Source: Nitrospirota bacterium
Lineage (GTDB): Bacteria; Nitrospirota; Thermodesulfovibrionia; Thermodesulfovibrionales; UBA6898
Assembly: GCA_016214855.1 (NCBI GenBank)
Contig: JACRMT010000013.1
Coordinates: forward strand, 1-64,000
DNA length: 64,000 bases
Direction of reading: 5' to 3'
The notes under the pieces were generated by a model. It was given only the letters and a program-made list of their open reading frames with translations. It did no database searches and was not told the DNA's origin. Below, piece after piece: positions 41,849-49,627 of this stretch. Made by a program: the position numbers and the translations under genes. Position 1 is the stretch's first letter, and every line of letters starts with the position of its first letter.

Positions 41849-42289
41849 CTATGCCTCTTCTGTCACGATCTCTTCGAGAATAACATCGAAGATAAGGTTC
41901 TGCCCGGCAAGGGCATGGTTCGCATCCATAATGTACCCGGTTTCTGTCTTCTCGATGACCTTTACCGCAATGGGCATCCCGTCAGCACGGTACAGCTGCA
42001 TCTGCTGGCCGACCTCAGGCATAATTCCCTCGCTGATCCTGTCCTTATGAAACTCAAAGATCTTCTCCTTCATGCATGGGCCATATGCCTTGTCAGGGGT
42101 CATCGAGATCGACCGCGTCTCGCCCGGCACCATGCCGATAACGCCTTCTTCGAGACCTTTAATGAACTCGCCCCTGCCGATCTTCATCTCAAGCGAAGCG
42201 CCTCCTTCAGAAGAATCAAAGACCGATCCATCTTCAAGCCTCCCAACATAGTGAATCCTTATTGTATCGCCTTCTTTAACCTGTGCCAT
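41849..42289 (-). CDS. SlyD/FKBP-type peptidyl-prolyl isomerase
   Basis: A 146-aa cytoplasmic proline isomerase and chaperone. The FKBP half reads VKEGDTIRIHYVGRLEDG and FDSSEGG; the inserted chaperone flap covers about residues 70-125; the domain closes with NHALAGQNLIFDVILEEI, as in SlyD. It lacks the His-rich metal-binding tail of E. coli SlyD. I start it at 42289 (MAQVKEGD), with AAGGAAAC upstream, 39 bases inside a longer frame. Full length for the short SlyD class. Confidence 0.88.
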   Translation of the reverse strand: MAQVKEGDTIRIHYVGRLEDGSVFDSSEGGASLEMKIGRGEFIKGLEEGVIGMVPGETRSISMTPDKAYGPCMKEKIFEFHKDRISEGIMPEVGQQMQLYRADGMPIAVKVIEKTETGYIMDANHALAGQNLIFDVILEEIVTEEA

Positions 42290-42363
42290 CTGTTTCCTTC
42301 CTTTTTGATTGATTGTATATTTTACCACAGCTGTTCATAAAAGGTTTTTCAGCGTAGTAAGCA

Positions 42364-42522
42364 TTCAGTTATGCGAGATGCGGCTCCTCTCCTTTACAAG
42401 GGGAGGTCGGGTGGGGTATCGGATAAAGTAATCAAAACCTCTGCCTAAAGCACCTACTTTTGGCCCATACCCCTCCTTGGTAAGGAGGGGATTCTTGAAT
42501 CCATCCACCCATAACTGAAGCG
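42364..42522. repeat. Family B hairpin repeat, copy 4
   Basis: The outer arms TTCAGTTAT (42364-42372) and ATAACTGAA (42511-42519) are inverted repeats. Inside are CTCCTTTACAAGGGGAG-type and CCCCTCCTTGGTAAGGAGGGG palindromes. The right arm ATAACTGAAGCG matches the copy at 1891-2026. It fills most of the 326-bp gap between the FKBP gene and the FabD-like gene, which otherwise shows no gene. Confidence 0.8.
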
Positions 42523-42615
42523 CAACGCAGCATACGGACTTTTTACGAAGCCGTCACAATTGGCTAATGGTCCGCCGGCATGGCATAATATGAAGTCAAA
42601 AATCATGGAGAGACC

Positions 42616-43515
42616 TTGTTAAGAACAGCTGCCATATTCCCCGGTCAGGGGTCCGAGTATCCGGGAATGCTCGCTTCCATAAAGAAGGCGCCGGTGACCG
42701 CTGAGATCTTCAGCAGGATCGGGCATGTTGCCAAAAGGGATATCCTTGAGGCTGCGCTGAAACATACGAACCATGGACTGAGCGATCCTGTGGTCTCCCA
42801 GCTCTCGGTCTTCGGTGCAAGCGCCTGCTACTGGCAGCTGCTCAGAAAACAGGAGGACTTTCAGTGTGTCACCGGCCACAGCCTCGGCTTTTATGCAGCG
42901 CTCTATGCATCCGGCGCTGTCACCCTGGAAGATTGTGCTGCCGTCATCATACATGTTCAGAAGGCAATAGAGGCGGTATCGAATAACAGGGCCGGGCTGA
43001 TGGCATCGATCATGGGGCTGCGAACAGAACAGGTTGAAGAGATCTGCGCAGGGCTTGACGATGTTTATGTTTCCAACGTGAACTCCGTTACTCAGACGGT
43101 CATTTCAGGCTGGAAAGACGCGGTTCGGTCAGCATGCAGCATGGCACTTGAGGACGGTGCACTTTCCGTAAAAGAGCTGTCCATAGCCTATCCCCTGCAC
43201 AGTCCTCTTATGCACGGCATAGAAGATTTGATCGGACGGGCTGTAACCATGCTGGGGATCAGAGAGCCGGAGATCCCGGTCATAAGCCACATTGACGGCG
43301 ACGTATTGCAGAGCGAAGGCATTGCCCGCGTGCTCGCTACACAGCTTACCCAAAAAGTGCTCTGGAGAGACACGGTAAAGGCTATCCGGCAGAGAGGCAT
43401 CAACCGTTTTGTCGAAGTCGGCCCCTCTGATGTTCTCTCAAAACTGGTCAGATGGATTGAACGCGACGCGGAATCTTTCAGGGCAGAGGAGCTGGTGCCG
43501 TGTCCGTTCTCGTAG
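42616..43515 (+). CDS. FabD-like acyl transferase
   Basis: A 299-aa malonyl-CoA:ACP transacylase-type enzyme. The N-terminal motif is AIFPGQGSEYPGML, the nucleophile is Ser89 in VTGHSLGFYAAL, and the later His region is IAYPLHSPLMHG. It would load malonyl or another acyl unit onto the carrier protein encoded two genes on. It starts with TTG at 42616, with GGAGAG 6 bases upstream; no ATG fits. The start of fabG overlaps its end by 16 bases. It leads an operon of lipid-type genes. Confidence 0.85.
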   Translation: MLRTAAIFPGQGSEYPGMLASIKKAPVTAEIFSRIGHVAKRDILEAALKHTNHGLSDPVVSQLSVFGASACYWQLLRKQEDFQCVTGHSLGFYAALYASGAVTLEDCAAVIIHVQKAIEAVSNNRAGLMASIMGLRTEQVEEICAGLDDVYVSNVNSVTQTVISGWKDAVRSACSMALEDGALSVKELSIAYPLHSPLMHGIEDLIGRAVTMLGIREPEIPVISHIDGDVLQSEGIARVLATQLTQKVLWRDTVKAIRQRGINRFVEVGPSDVLSKLVRWIERDAESFRAEELVPCPFS

Positions 43516-44234
43516 CACTCGTCACGGGCGGCACAAAAGGCATCGGCAGGGCCATTGCCCGCTCGCTTGCAGGCAAAGACATTCGGGTCTATATGAACTT
43601 TGCCTCTGACTCGCAGGCCGCTGAGGCAGCGCTCAGTGAACTGAATACTGACGGCAGTTCCGCGGCCGTCATACAGGCTGATGTGTCAGATCAGGAACAG
43701 GTAAATGCCATGATCGGGACGATCGTGCAGAACGAAGGCAGGCTCGATATCCTTGTGAATAACGCTGGCATCATCAGGGACGGCCTCCTCATGCTGATGC
43801 CGGACAGGAATTGGCACAAGGTCATAGAAGTGAACCTGAACAGCGTATACTACTGTTCAAAGTCAGTGCTGAGGCCCATGATCGGCAACAAATGGGGCAG
43901 GATCATCAATATCATTTCGCCGAGCGCTCTTATGGGCAGGGCAGGACAGACGAACTATGCGGCATCAAAGGGAGGCATACTCAGTTTTACCCGGTCATTG
44001 GCGCGCGAGGTCGGCCGGTACAACATCACGGTGAATGCAGTCTCTCCGGGTGTGATAGCAACAGAACTCACCAGAGACATGGATGAGAAGATCAGACAGG
44101 AGTTCATCTCCATGATCCCGGCAGGCAGGTTCGGAACTCCTGAAGAAGTGGCACAGGCAGTTTCATTTCTTGCTTCGCCTGAGGCAGGATATATTACCGG
44201 TGAATATATATCAGTTGACGGAGGACTTACCTGA
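43500..44234 (+). CDS. FabG-like 3-oxoacyl-ACP reductase
   Basis: A 244-aa short-chain dehydrogenase. The cofactor motif TGGTKGIGRAIA is at residues 9-20, then DILVNNAGIIRDG, and the catalytic Ser-Tyr-Lys lies in IISPSALMGRAGQTNYAASK. The C-terminus GYITGEYISVDGGLT is typical of FabG. It would reduce 3-oxoacyl-ACP with NADPH. Start is GTG at 43500 with GAGGAG upstream. Its TGA shares a base with the ATG of the carrier protein gene. Confidence 0.9.
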   Translation: MSVLVALVTGGTKGIGRAIARSLAGKDIRVYMNFASDSQAAEAALSELNTDGSSAAVIQADVSDQEQVNAMIGTIVQNEGRLDILVNNAGIIRDGLLMLMPDRNWHKVIEVNLNSVYYCSKSVLRPMIGNKWGRIINIISPSALMGRAGQTNYAASKGGILSFTRSLAREVGRYNITVNAVSPGVIATELTRDMDEKIRQEFISMIPAGRFGTPEEVAQAVSFLASPEAGYITGEYISVDGGLT

Positions 44235-44494
44235 TGGAAAGAGCAGCACTTGTTGAAGAACTGAAGGCATTGATTATAAAGAACCTGAAGCTGGAGGATA
44301 TGAGCCCTGAAGATATCGATGCTTCAGCGCCGCTCTTCGGGAGCGGACTCGGCCTGGACTCTATCGATGCCCTTGAACTGGTCGTCGGCCTCGAAAAGAC
44401 CTACGGCATCAGTATCCCTGATGAAGATGTCGGCAAAGAGGCCTTTGCATCAGTGAATGCCCTCGCTGACTACGTTATCAAGAGCAGAACATAG
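44234..44494 (+). CDS. Acyl carrier protein
   Basis: An 86-aa four-helix carrier protein. The phosphopantetheine site is Ser43 in GLGLDSIDALELVV. The stretch before it, FGSGLGLDS, and the acidic second helix are typical. It is distinct from a housekeeping AcpP in having DSID for DSLD and a longer N-terminal helix, as in secondary-metabolism and aryl-polyene-type carriers. It overlaps fabG by one base, and its neighbours are an acyl transferase, reductase and dehydratase, so it is dedicated to this pathway. Confidence 0.92.
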   Translation: MERAALVEELKALIIKNLKLEDMSPEDIDASAPLFGSGLGLDSIDALELVVGLEKTYGISIPDEDVGKEAFASVNALADYVIKSRT

Positions 44495-44501
44495 CCCTTC
44501 C

Positions 44502-44900
44502 ATGCGGCCTTCTGAGTATCTTCCGCACCGGTATCCTTTTATCATGCTCGATACGGCAGAGGTGATCGAAGAAGGCCGGCGGGCAAAGGGTTCCCGGCAG
44601 ATAACCATCAATGACCCCATCGTGCTTCCTGACGGCACACTGCCCCAGGTCTATATTATTGAATCCATGGCTCAGGTGTCAGGCATTGCAAGCGGCAGAA
44701 AAGGACGCTCACTCTTCGCAGCCATCAGCGGCCTGAACTTCCACGGGACGGTCAGGGCAGGCGATACGCTTGAGGTGGAGAGTATCGTAGAGCGCAGCAT
44801 AGGCGGCATGTATATTTTTATTGCCCGCGCCTCTGCTTCAGGGAAGGTTATTGCAGACGGGGGGATAGTTCTTCACTTTGATGAGAACCAGAGAGGATAA
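44502..44900 (+). CDS. FabZ-like 3-hydroxyacyl-ACP dehydratase
   Basis: A 132-aa hot-dog-fold protein. The catalytic His is in LPHRYPFIMLD, and the Glu/Gln helix is in YIIESMAQVSGIASG. The remainder (FHGTVRAGDTLEVES) fits FabZ/FabA-like dehydratases and the related hot-dog proteins of aryl-polyene clusters. I start it at 44502; a frame from 44457 would overlap the carrier gene and add 15 non-family residues. It lies 7 bases from the carrier stop and overlaps the transporter gene by 20 bases. Confidence 0.85.
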   Translation: MRPSEYLPHRYPFIMLDTAEVIEEGRRAKGSRQITINDPIVLPDGTLPQVYIIESMAQVSGIASGRKGRSLFAAISGLNFHGTVRAGDTLEVESIVERSIGGMYIFIARASASGKVIADGGIVLHFDENQRG

Positions 44901-47265
44901 GCTTCCGTTCATCTGGGCCCTTGCCAGGAGGTTTCCGATCATCACCGTGCTGGCATCGGCCATTGCCGTGCTGGCATCTGTCGGCGCAATACTCGGCGCG
45001 AACTTCAATACCGATGTCACACGCCTGATCCCTGCAGACGCCCCAAAGACCTCGCTCTATTTTGATCTTGTCGATAAGACCGGCGGCATGGATAAGGCAT
45101 ATATCGTCTTCAGTTCCGACCGGATAATGGACCATGTCGAAAAGATAGAAGCGATCGGCCGGGAGATCGGCTCATCCCCTATGGTGACAAAGGTCTCCTG
45201 GAAAATATCCGGAGAGGCAAAGACATTTCTGAGAGACGTCTATGCAAAAAAAGCCCCCCTGCTTCTGTCACCGGGCGAGATGGAGGAGTTCACCAGGAAA
45301 CTCAGTCCCGGGGGCATGGAACGGGAACTCGAAAAGACCCGCCAGAGGCTGCTGCTGCCCGGCAGCCAGGAAGGCCTGACCATGGCCGATCCCCTGAACT
45401 TCTTTGAGATGTTCCTGCCGCATATGCGCCTTGCTGATGGTTCCTTTGATCCCTCTTCAGGCTATTTTCTGACCCCTGATAAAAAAAATCTGATCATGAT
45501 CCTTACGCCTGCCGGCTCGCCGCGCGATATTGCATTCTCGGAGAAGTTCATCAAGAGCACGGGATCAATATTGGAACGATACAGGGGCACTGACCTCACT
45601 GCGGAGATAACCGGCAGCCACGCTATCACACTCCATGAGGCATCTGCCATGAAGAGGGAGATCGTCATGAATACGGTTTCCTCTCTCGCGGGCGTAATGC
45701 TCATATTTCTGATATTTTTCAGGTCGCTGAAAGGACTGCTCTATGTGATGTTCCCGGTCGTTACCGCGATGATCATGACCCTCGGCATAACGCTTCTCTT
45801 TTCCAATGCCCTTTCAGAGGTGACCGGCGCATTCGCCGGCATGCTCGCCGGACTGAGCGACGATCTGGGCATTGTGCTTTACGTCAGATACCTCGTGACC
45901 GCAGAAGAACATACAAACCCTGCCGAACGCATGGACAGGACCATCAAGGCCGTGTACCGCGGCATAACCACCGGCGCCCTTACCACCGCAATAACTTTTC
46001 TGCCGATGGTCTTCTCGTCCTTCAGGGGGATCCGTGAACTCGGCCTTCTGACCGGCATCGGCATGCTCCTCTGCTGGCTCCTGCTCTTCACCCTGGCATC
46101 GCTCACCATAAAGCCGTCCTCAGGCAGGTTTATCGAGATCCGTGCGCTCAGGAATATTGCCTTATATGCGTACCAGAGGCCTTTGCGCATCATCTGCCTG
46201 TTCTTCTTCTCAACCTTAGCCCTGGCCTTTTTCATCCCCCGCATCCAGTTCATGGGAGATATCACCAAACTCGGTACTGATGACAACAGACCGCGTCAGG
46301 CATTTGAGCGGCTGAAGGATACCTACATCAAAGAACAGGGCGTCTTTATTACAGACATCTCCATGGAGATGGAATCAGCTCTGGTAAGAAGTGTTGAGAT
46401 AAAGGAGGCACTTGCAAAGAATTTAGAACATATAACAACAGCAGGAGATATCCTGCCGCCGCAAGCACGGCAGAAAAAGAATCTCGCAGCTCTTGCTGAG
46501 CTTGATCCGCAGAGGGTCGTCCGGGATTTTCAGAAGATCGCCGCAGAAAAAGGGTTTGATGTTTCAGAGTTCCGGGTATTCACGGAAGGTCTGCATACCA
46601 TACTGCGCAACAGGGAGACGATCACGCTCAGGGATGTTGCGCCGATCAAAGACGTGCTTGAAAGGCTGCTGATCAATGAGGACGACCAGTGGAGGATCAT
46701 TGTTACGGGCAATCTGAGAAAGGACGCGCCCCTGTCAGCGCTGGACGGATACACGCATACCGGGCCTGCCTTCATACGGCAGGAGCTTATTTCGATCCTG
46801 AAAAAAGATACGGCACTCATCGGCCTTATTGCGCTGGCATTCGTGAACATCGTCCTGTTCGTCGATTTCAGAAAGCTGGGCCTTGTGCTGCTCTGCCAGG
46901 TCCCGGTCATTGTCAGCATCATCTGCACACTCGGCATCATGGGCATGACCGGCATAAGCCTCAACTTCATGAATGCAATCATCTTTGTGCTGCTCTTCGG
47001 CATCAGCACAGACTATACGGTCCACCTTTTGCATCAGTATCGTGCTGACAGGGACATCGGCACGACCTTTCTCCAGACCGGCAAGGCTGTACTCGTAGCA
47101 GGTCTTACAACCGTTGCTGGAATCGGTTCTATCGGTTTTTCCACATACAAGGGACTGGCGACCATGGGCCAGGTGGCATCCATCGGCATTACCCTCTCTA
47201 TCGTCCTCTCACTGACCCTTATTCCGGCACTGCTCAGACTGTATGAAGGCAGAACAAACCGATGA
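44881..47265 (+). CDS. MMPL/RND-type lipid exporter
   Basis: A 794-aa inner-membrane protein with two RND halves. Helix 1 is at about 17-37, followed by a periplasmic loop (FNTDVTRLIPADAPKTS), five helices from about 260-420 with AGLSDDLGIVLYVRY, a second loop, and five more helices from about 640 with LLFGISTDYTVHLLHQYRAD. The paired Asp in SDDLG and the STDYT motif are MMPL proton-relay features. Family members export lipids, hopanoids or aryl polyenes to the outer membrane. A TTG three bases earlier is possible, but ATG 44881 is preferred. It overlaps genes on both sides. Confidence 0.88.
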   Translation: MRTREDKLPFIWALARRFPIITVLASAIAVLASVGAILGANFNTDVTRLIPADAPKTSLYFDLVDKTGGMDKAYIVFSSDRIMDHVEKIEAIGREIGSSPMVTKVSWKISGEAKTFLRDVYAKKAPLLLSPGEMEEFTRKLSPGGMERELEKTRQRLLLPGSQEGLTMADPLNFFEMFLPHMRLADGSFDPSSGYFLTPDKKNLIMILTPAGSPRDIAFSEKFIKSTGSILERYRGTDLTAEITGSHAITLHEASAMKREIVMNTVSSLAGVMLIFLIFFRSLKGLLYVMFPVVTAMIMTLGITLLFSNALSEVTGAFAGMLAGLSDDLGIVLYVRYLVTAEEHTNPAERMDRTIKAVYRGITTGALTTAITFLPMVFSSFRGIRELGLLTGIGMLLCWLLLFTLASLTIKPSSGRFIEIRALRNIALYAYQRPLRIICLFFFSTLALAFFIPRIQFMGDITKLGTDDNRPRQAFERLKDTYIKEQGVFITDISMEMESALVRSVEIKEALAKNLEHITTAGDILPPQARQKKNLAALAELDPQRVVRDFQKIAAEKGFDVSEFRVFTEGLHTILRNRETITLRDVAPIKDVLERLLINEDDQWRIIVTGNLRKDAPLSALDGYTHTGPAFIRQELISILKKDTALIGLIALAFVNIVLFVDFRKLGLVLLCQVPVIVSIICTLGIMGMTGISLNFMNAIIFVLLFGISTDYTVHLLHQYRADRDIGTTFLQTGKAVLVAGLTTVAGIGSIGFSTYKGLATMGQVASIGITLSIVLSLTLIPALLRLYEGRTNR

Positions 47266-47945
47266 GCAGCAAGTTCTGCTGCCTGATCCCTGCCTTTAAT
47301 GAAGAGAAGAGGATCAGCGAAGTTATCGCAGGTGTTCGGAAAGTCATCCCTGAGGTGATCGTGGTCGATGACGGCTCGCATGACACCACTGCCGAACTGG
47401 CCGAGAAAGCAGGCGCTCATGTGATCAGACATGAGCAGAATTGCGGCAAAGGTATGGCTCTCAGGACCGGCATCAGCCATGTGCTCAAACAGGGATATGA
47501 TGCTGTCATGACGGTTGACGGCGACGGCCAGCATGCACCTGCCGAAATAGCAGATTTTCTTGCTGCATTTGCATCCGACAGAGGTGATATAATAATAGGT
47601 ACAAGGCTCTGGGACAGGGCGGCAATGCCGTTGTATCGTTATATCCCGAACCGGATCGGAGTATTCTGCATCTCGATGGCTGCGGGCTGCCGGATCGATG
47701 ACACACAGTCAGGCTTTCGCCTTTACAAAAGGGAGGTGCTGGAGACAGTGCAGCTCGAGACAACCGGCTTTGAGACAGAGACAGAGATACTGATCAAGGC
47801 AGGACAGGCCGGGTTTCGGATCTACAGCATGCCTGTCTCGGCGATCTATGACAGCGACTATACTACAAACTTCAGACCGATTCGGGACTTTTACCGGATC
47901 AGCATACTTTTTTTGAAACTGACCATCTTCGGAGGTGTGAAATGA
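47262..47945 (+). CDS. Family 2 glycosyltransferase
   Basis: A 227-aa cytoplasmic transferase of the dolichol-phosphate-mannose-synthase type. The nucleotide-sugar motif is CCLIPAFNEEKRISEVI with VVDDGSHDTTAELAEKAG, and the metal-binding DXD equivalent is VDGDGQHAP. Later come DDTQSGFRLYKREVL and FETETEILIKA. It lacks the C-terminal membrane helices of some relatives but has a hydrophobic end. It overlaps the exporter gene by 4 bases and the next gene by 4 bases. It may glycosylate or transfer sugar to the exported lipid; the sugar and acceptor are unknown. Confidence 0.87.
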   Translation: MSSKFCCLIPAFNEEKRISEVIAGVRKVIPEVIVVDDGSHDTTAELAEKAGAHVIRHEQNCGKGMALRTGISHVLKQGYDAVMTVDGDGQHAPAEIADFLAAFASDRGDIIIGTRLWDRAAMPLYRYIPNRIGVFCISMAAGCRIDDTQSGFRLYKREVLETVQLETTGFETETEILIKAGQAGFRIYSMPVSAIYDSDYTTNFRPIRDFYRISILFLKLTIFGGVK

Positions 47946-48373
47946 AAAAGATCTTCAGGACAGCACTCATGCTGGCAATTGCGATCGGACTTACAGCCAC
48001 TGCGTCATGGACAGCGGACACGGCGACAAAAGGAGCAGATGTCTATTTCTGCGACTGCGAAGAAGGCTGCCCCTGCCCTTCACCCTATCTTGAGCCGGGT
48101 ACCTGCGAATGCGGCCTTGCGCTTGCAAAGGGAAAGGTGATCAGGATCGACAGGGAGAAGGACAGGATATATCTCTGCAAGTGCGACGACGACAAGTGCC
48201 CATGCGCATTCGATCCGAAAGACCAGACCAAATGCGGCTGTAACTATAAGGTGAAGGAATATCCTCTCAAGGGCAAGTATGTCTGCAACTGCGGCCCTGA
48301 CTGCAAATGCAACACGGTTTCGGTCAGTCCCGGCAAATGCTCCTGCGGCGTACCGCTGAAGAAGGTGGAGTAA
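47942..48373 (+). CDS. Exported Cys-rich metal-binding protein, three modules
   Basis: A 143-aa protein with a signal peptide (about 1-25) and three copies of the six-cysteine module C-x-C-x(3,4)-C-x-C-x9-C-x-C: CDCEEGCPCP...GTCECG, CKCDDDKCPC...TKCGCN and CNCGPDCKC...GKCSCG. Modules are separated by short basic strands (LAKGKVIRIDREKDRIYL, KEYPLKGKYV). It is the paralogue of the two-module protein at 31580. The even Cys spacing suggests a zinc or copper cluster outside the cytoplasm, in the manner of metallothionein. The start overlaps the glycosyltransferase stop as ATGA, so it belongs to the lipid-export operon. Confidence 0.75.
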   Translation: MKKIFRTALMLAIAIGLTATASWTADTATKGADVYFCDCEEGCPCPSPYLEPGTCECGLALAKGKVIRIDREKDRIYLCKCDDDKCPCAFDPKDQTKCGCNYKVKEYPLKGKYVCNCGPDCKCNTVSVSPGKCSCGVPLKKVE

Positions 48374-48445
48374 AGAATCGTATCTGGCGATTTTGTGCTG
48401 TTTAGATTTTAGTTGCAGATTTGTTTCGGCTTGAATGCGGCTATA

Positions 48446-48482
48446 GCTGCAATGGGGCAACTTGTCAAATGCAGCCTTTTTT
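48446..48482 (+). terminator. Candidate terminator of the lipid operon
   Basis: GCTGCA (48446-48451) pairs with TGCAGC (48470-48475) over an 18-base loop and is followed by TTTTTT (48477-48482). It lies 70 bases beyond the Cys-rich gene stop and right at the stop of the converging RelE-type gene. Confidence 0.5.
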
Positions 48483-48737
48483 CTATCTGTAGACGTCCTT
48501 TCTATGCCTTATACGGAAAATAGTGATGATCCTTTGATTTTCATCTACAGAATAAACAACCCTGTAATCGCCAACGCGAAGCCTGCATCTGTCTTCACCT
48601 TTAAGTTTCTTTGCATGCGGATAAGGGAAAGGCTCTCCTCTCAGCGACAATATGGCCGTATCAATCTTGAGAAATATCTGGTCTGGCAGGCTGTCGAGTT
48701 CTTTTTTCGCGGATTTCTTAAGAGAAATCCTATACAT
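48483..48737 (-). CDS. RelE-type toxin
   Basis: An 84-aa basic protein: MYRISLKKSAKKELDSLP, ILSLRGEPFPYPHAKKLKG, and RLRVGDYRVVYSVDENQRII ending IFRIRHRKDVYR. These are the conserved RelE helix, substrate loop and closing strands, with the catalytic Arg and the C-terminal His/Arg. Its start overlaps the antitoxin gene by 8 bases. Intact and probably functional. Confidence 0.85.
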   Translation of the reverse strand: MYRISLKKSAKKELDSLPDQIFLKIDTAILSLRGEPFPYPHAKKLKGEDRCRLRVGDYRVVYSVDENQRIITIFRIRHRKDVYR

Positions 48738-48957
48738 GAAGGCGAGCTTTTCTCTTGCGGCTGTATGCTTCGTAATCTTCTGACGGCTCTGCTACACGGT
48801 CTTCAATTGCCTTCAGATCAAGGAGGTCCTCCAGCAGATCATTGACCCTTGCGAGTTCCCGCATGTCGAGGACTGCGGCGACCTTTTGGCCCTTCACATC
48901 GGTTAAATACTGTTTGACTTTGATCTGTTCTTCCTTTTGCTTCATCGCAACAGACAT
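48730..48957 (-). CDS. Antitoxin partner of the RelE toxin
   Basis: A 75-aa protein starting at 48957 (MSVAMKQKEEQ), with AAAAAGGGGGAAAC upstream. The longer frame from 49101 would read through a remnant of a Cys-rich gene and is not credible. The N-terminus (QIKVKQYLTDVKGQKVAAVL) resembles a short DNA-binding strand of Phd/PHD-like antitoxins, and the acidic middle (ELARVNDLLEDLLDLKAIED) would cover the toxin. Confidence 0.75.
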   Translation of the reverse strand: MSVAMKQKEEQIKVKQYLTDVKGQKVAAVLDMRELARVNDLLEDLLDLKAIEDRVAEPSEDYEAYSRKRKARLHV

Positions 48958-49010
48958 TGTTTCCCCCTTTTTGTAACCCGAATTTATTATATCACAGGGA
49001 TTACTACGCC

Positions 49011-49040
49011 TGCAGCGTGCCTCTGAAGAAGGTGGAGTAG
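49011..49040 (+). pseudogene. Remnant 3' end of a Cys-rich gene
   Basis: Reading TGC AGC GTG CCT CTG and onward to TAG gives CSVPLKKVE and a stop, matching the last residues CGVPLKKVE of the 47942 gene. The DNA agrees at 26 of 30 positions with 48344-48373. Nothing more of the gene is recognisable to the left, where the antitoxin leader begins. It looks like the debris of a second copy split off by the toxin/antitoxin insertion or by a duplication. Confidence 0.7.
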
Positions 49041-49107
49041 CAGGTCTCATTTGATGCCAGCATAAGCTGAAAAATCCTGGGTGATAATAGCTCCACCTCA
49101 TTGTTGT

Positions 49108-49165
49108 AATGGGCGTCTCCTCCCCTTTCCAAGGGGAGGCCGGGCGGGGTATCGAATAATGAATC
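49108..49165. repeat. Family B hairpin repeat, partial copy 5
   Basis: CTCCCCTTTCCAAGGGGAG palindrome followed by GCCGGGCGGGGTATCGAATAA, closely matching the left half of the copy at 42364 (TCGGGTGGGGTATCGGATAA). Similarity continues weakly to CACCTAC near 49182. The right half with the second hairpin is missing. Confidence 0.7.
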
Positions 49166-49272
49166 AGACCTTGCGCAGTTCACCTACAACTCAACACGTT
49201 TCAGGAAGATGCAACGATGAAGGTTATGAGAAGAAAGGCGCAACGACAGATTTTATCAATTCCTCCACCGTT

Positions 49273-49611
49273 TTAATCCGAGCTATTCCCAACTGGAGCA
49301 GAGCAATGCTTACAAACTTTTGTTATTCCTCTAAAATTTAAACACGAACAATATTCGCATTCAATAATTAGAGTGAAATATGCTGCAAGCGGCATAGATA
49401 ACATTCCAATGCCGAAGAAGTATATTTCAAATGCTTTACTTATTGGCACATGATCTCTGTCGAGAATAAAAACAGAAACCATGTTCGCAATAAAAAGCAG
49501 CATAAATTGAGTCCCAAGGACGCGCCGCTTTGCGTTAAGTTGACCGTATCTCGGAACAGGGCAATTATTTGAATTAGCTGTTGACTTCAGAAAGCACTCC
49601 TCATTTTCCAT
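49273..49611 (-). CDS. Small membrane protein with a C-terminal CxxC pair (unknown)
   Basis: A 112-aa protein starting at 49611 (MENEECFLKS). Two hydrophobic helices lie at about 37-50 and 61-82, and the C-terminus has CEYCSCLNFRG and CKHCSAPVGN, which could bind zinc. A longer frame starting at 49644 overlaps the upstream gene and seems less likely. I recognise no family. The real status of this gene is uncertain, but the Cys pairs and helices are not typical of a random frame. Confidence 0.5.
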   Translation of the reverse strand: MENEECFLKSTANSNNCPVPRYGQLNAKRRVLGTQFMLLFIANMVSVFILDRDHVPISKAFEIYFFGIGMLSMPLAAYFTLIIECEYCSCLNFRGITKVCKHCSAPVGNSSD

Positions 49612-49627
49612 AAACCTTTTCCCAGCG

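Noticed and set aside
48958-49101. N-terminal extension of the antitoxin frame to 49101
   Set aside because: It reads through the remnant of a Cys-rich gene in an unrelated frame. A good ribosome binding site supports the start at 48957.
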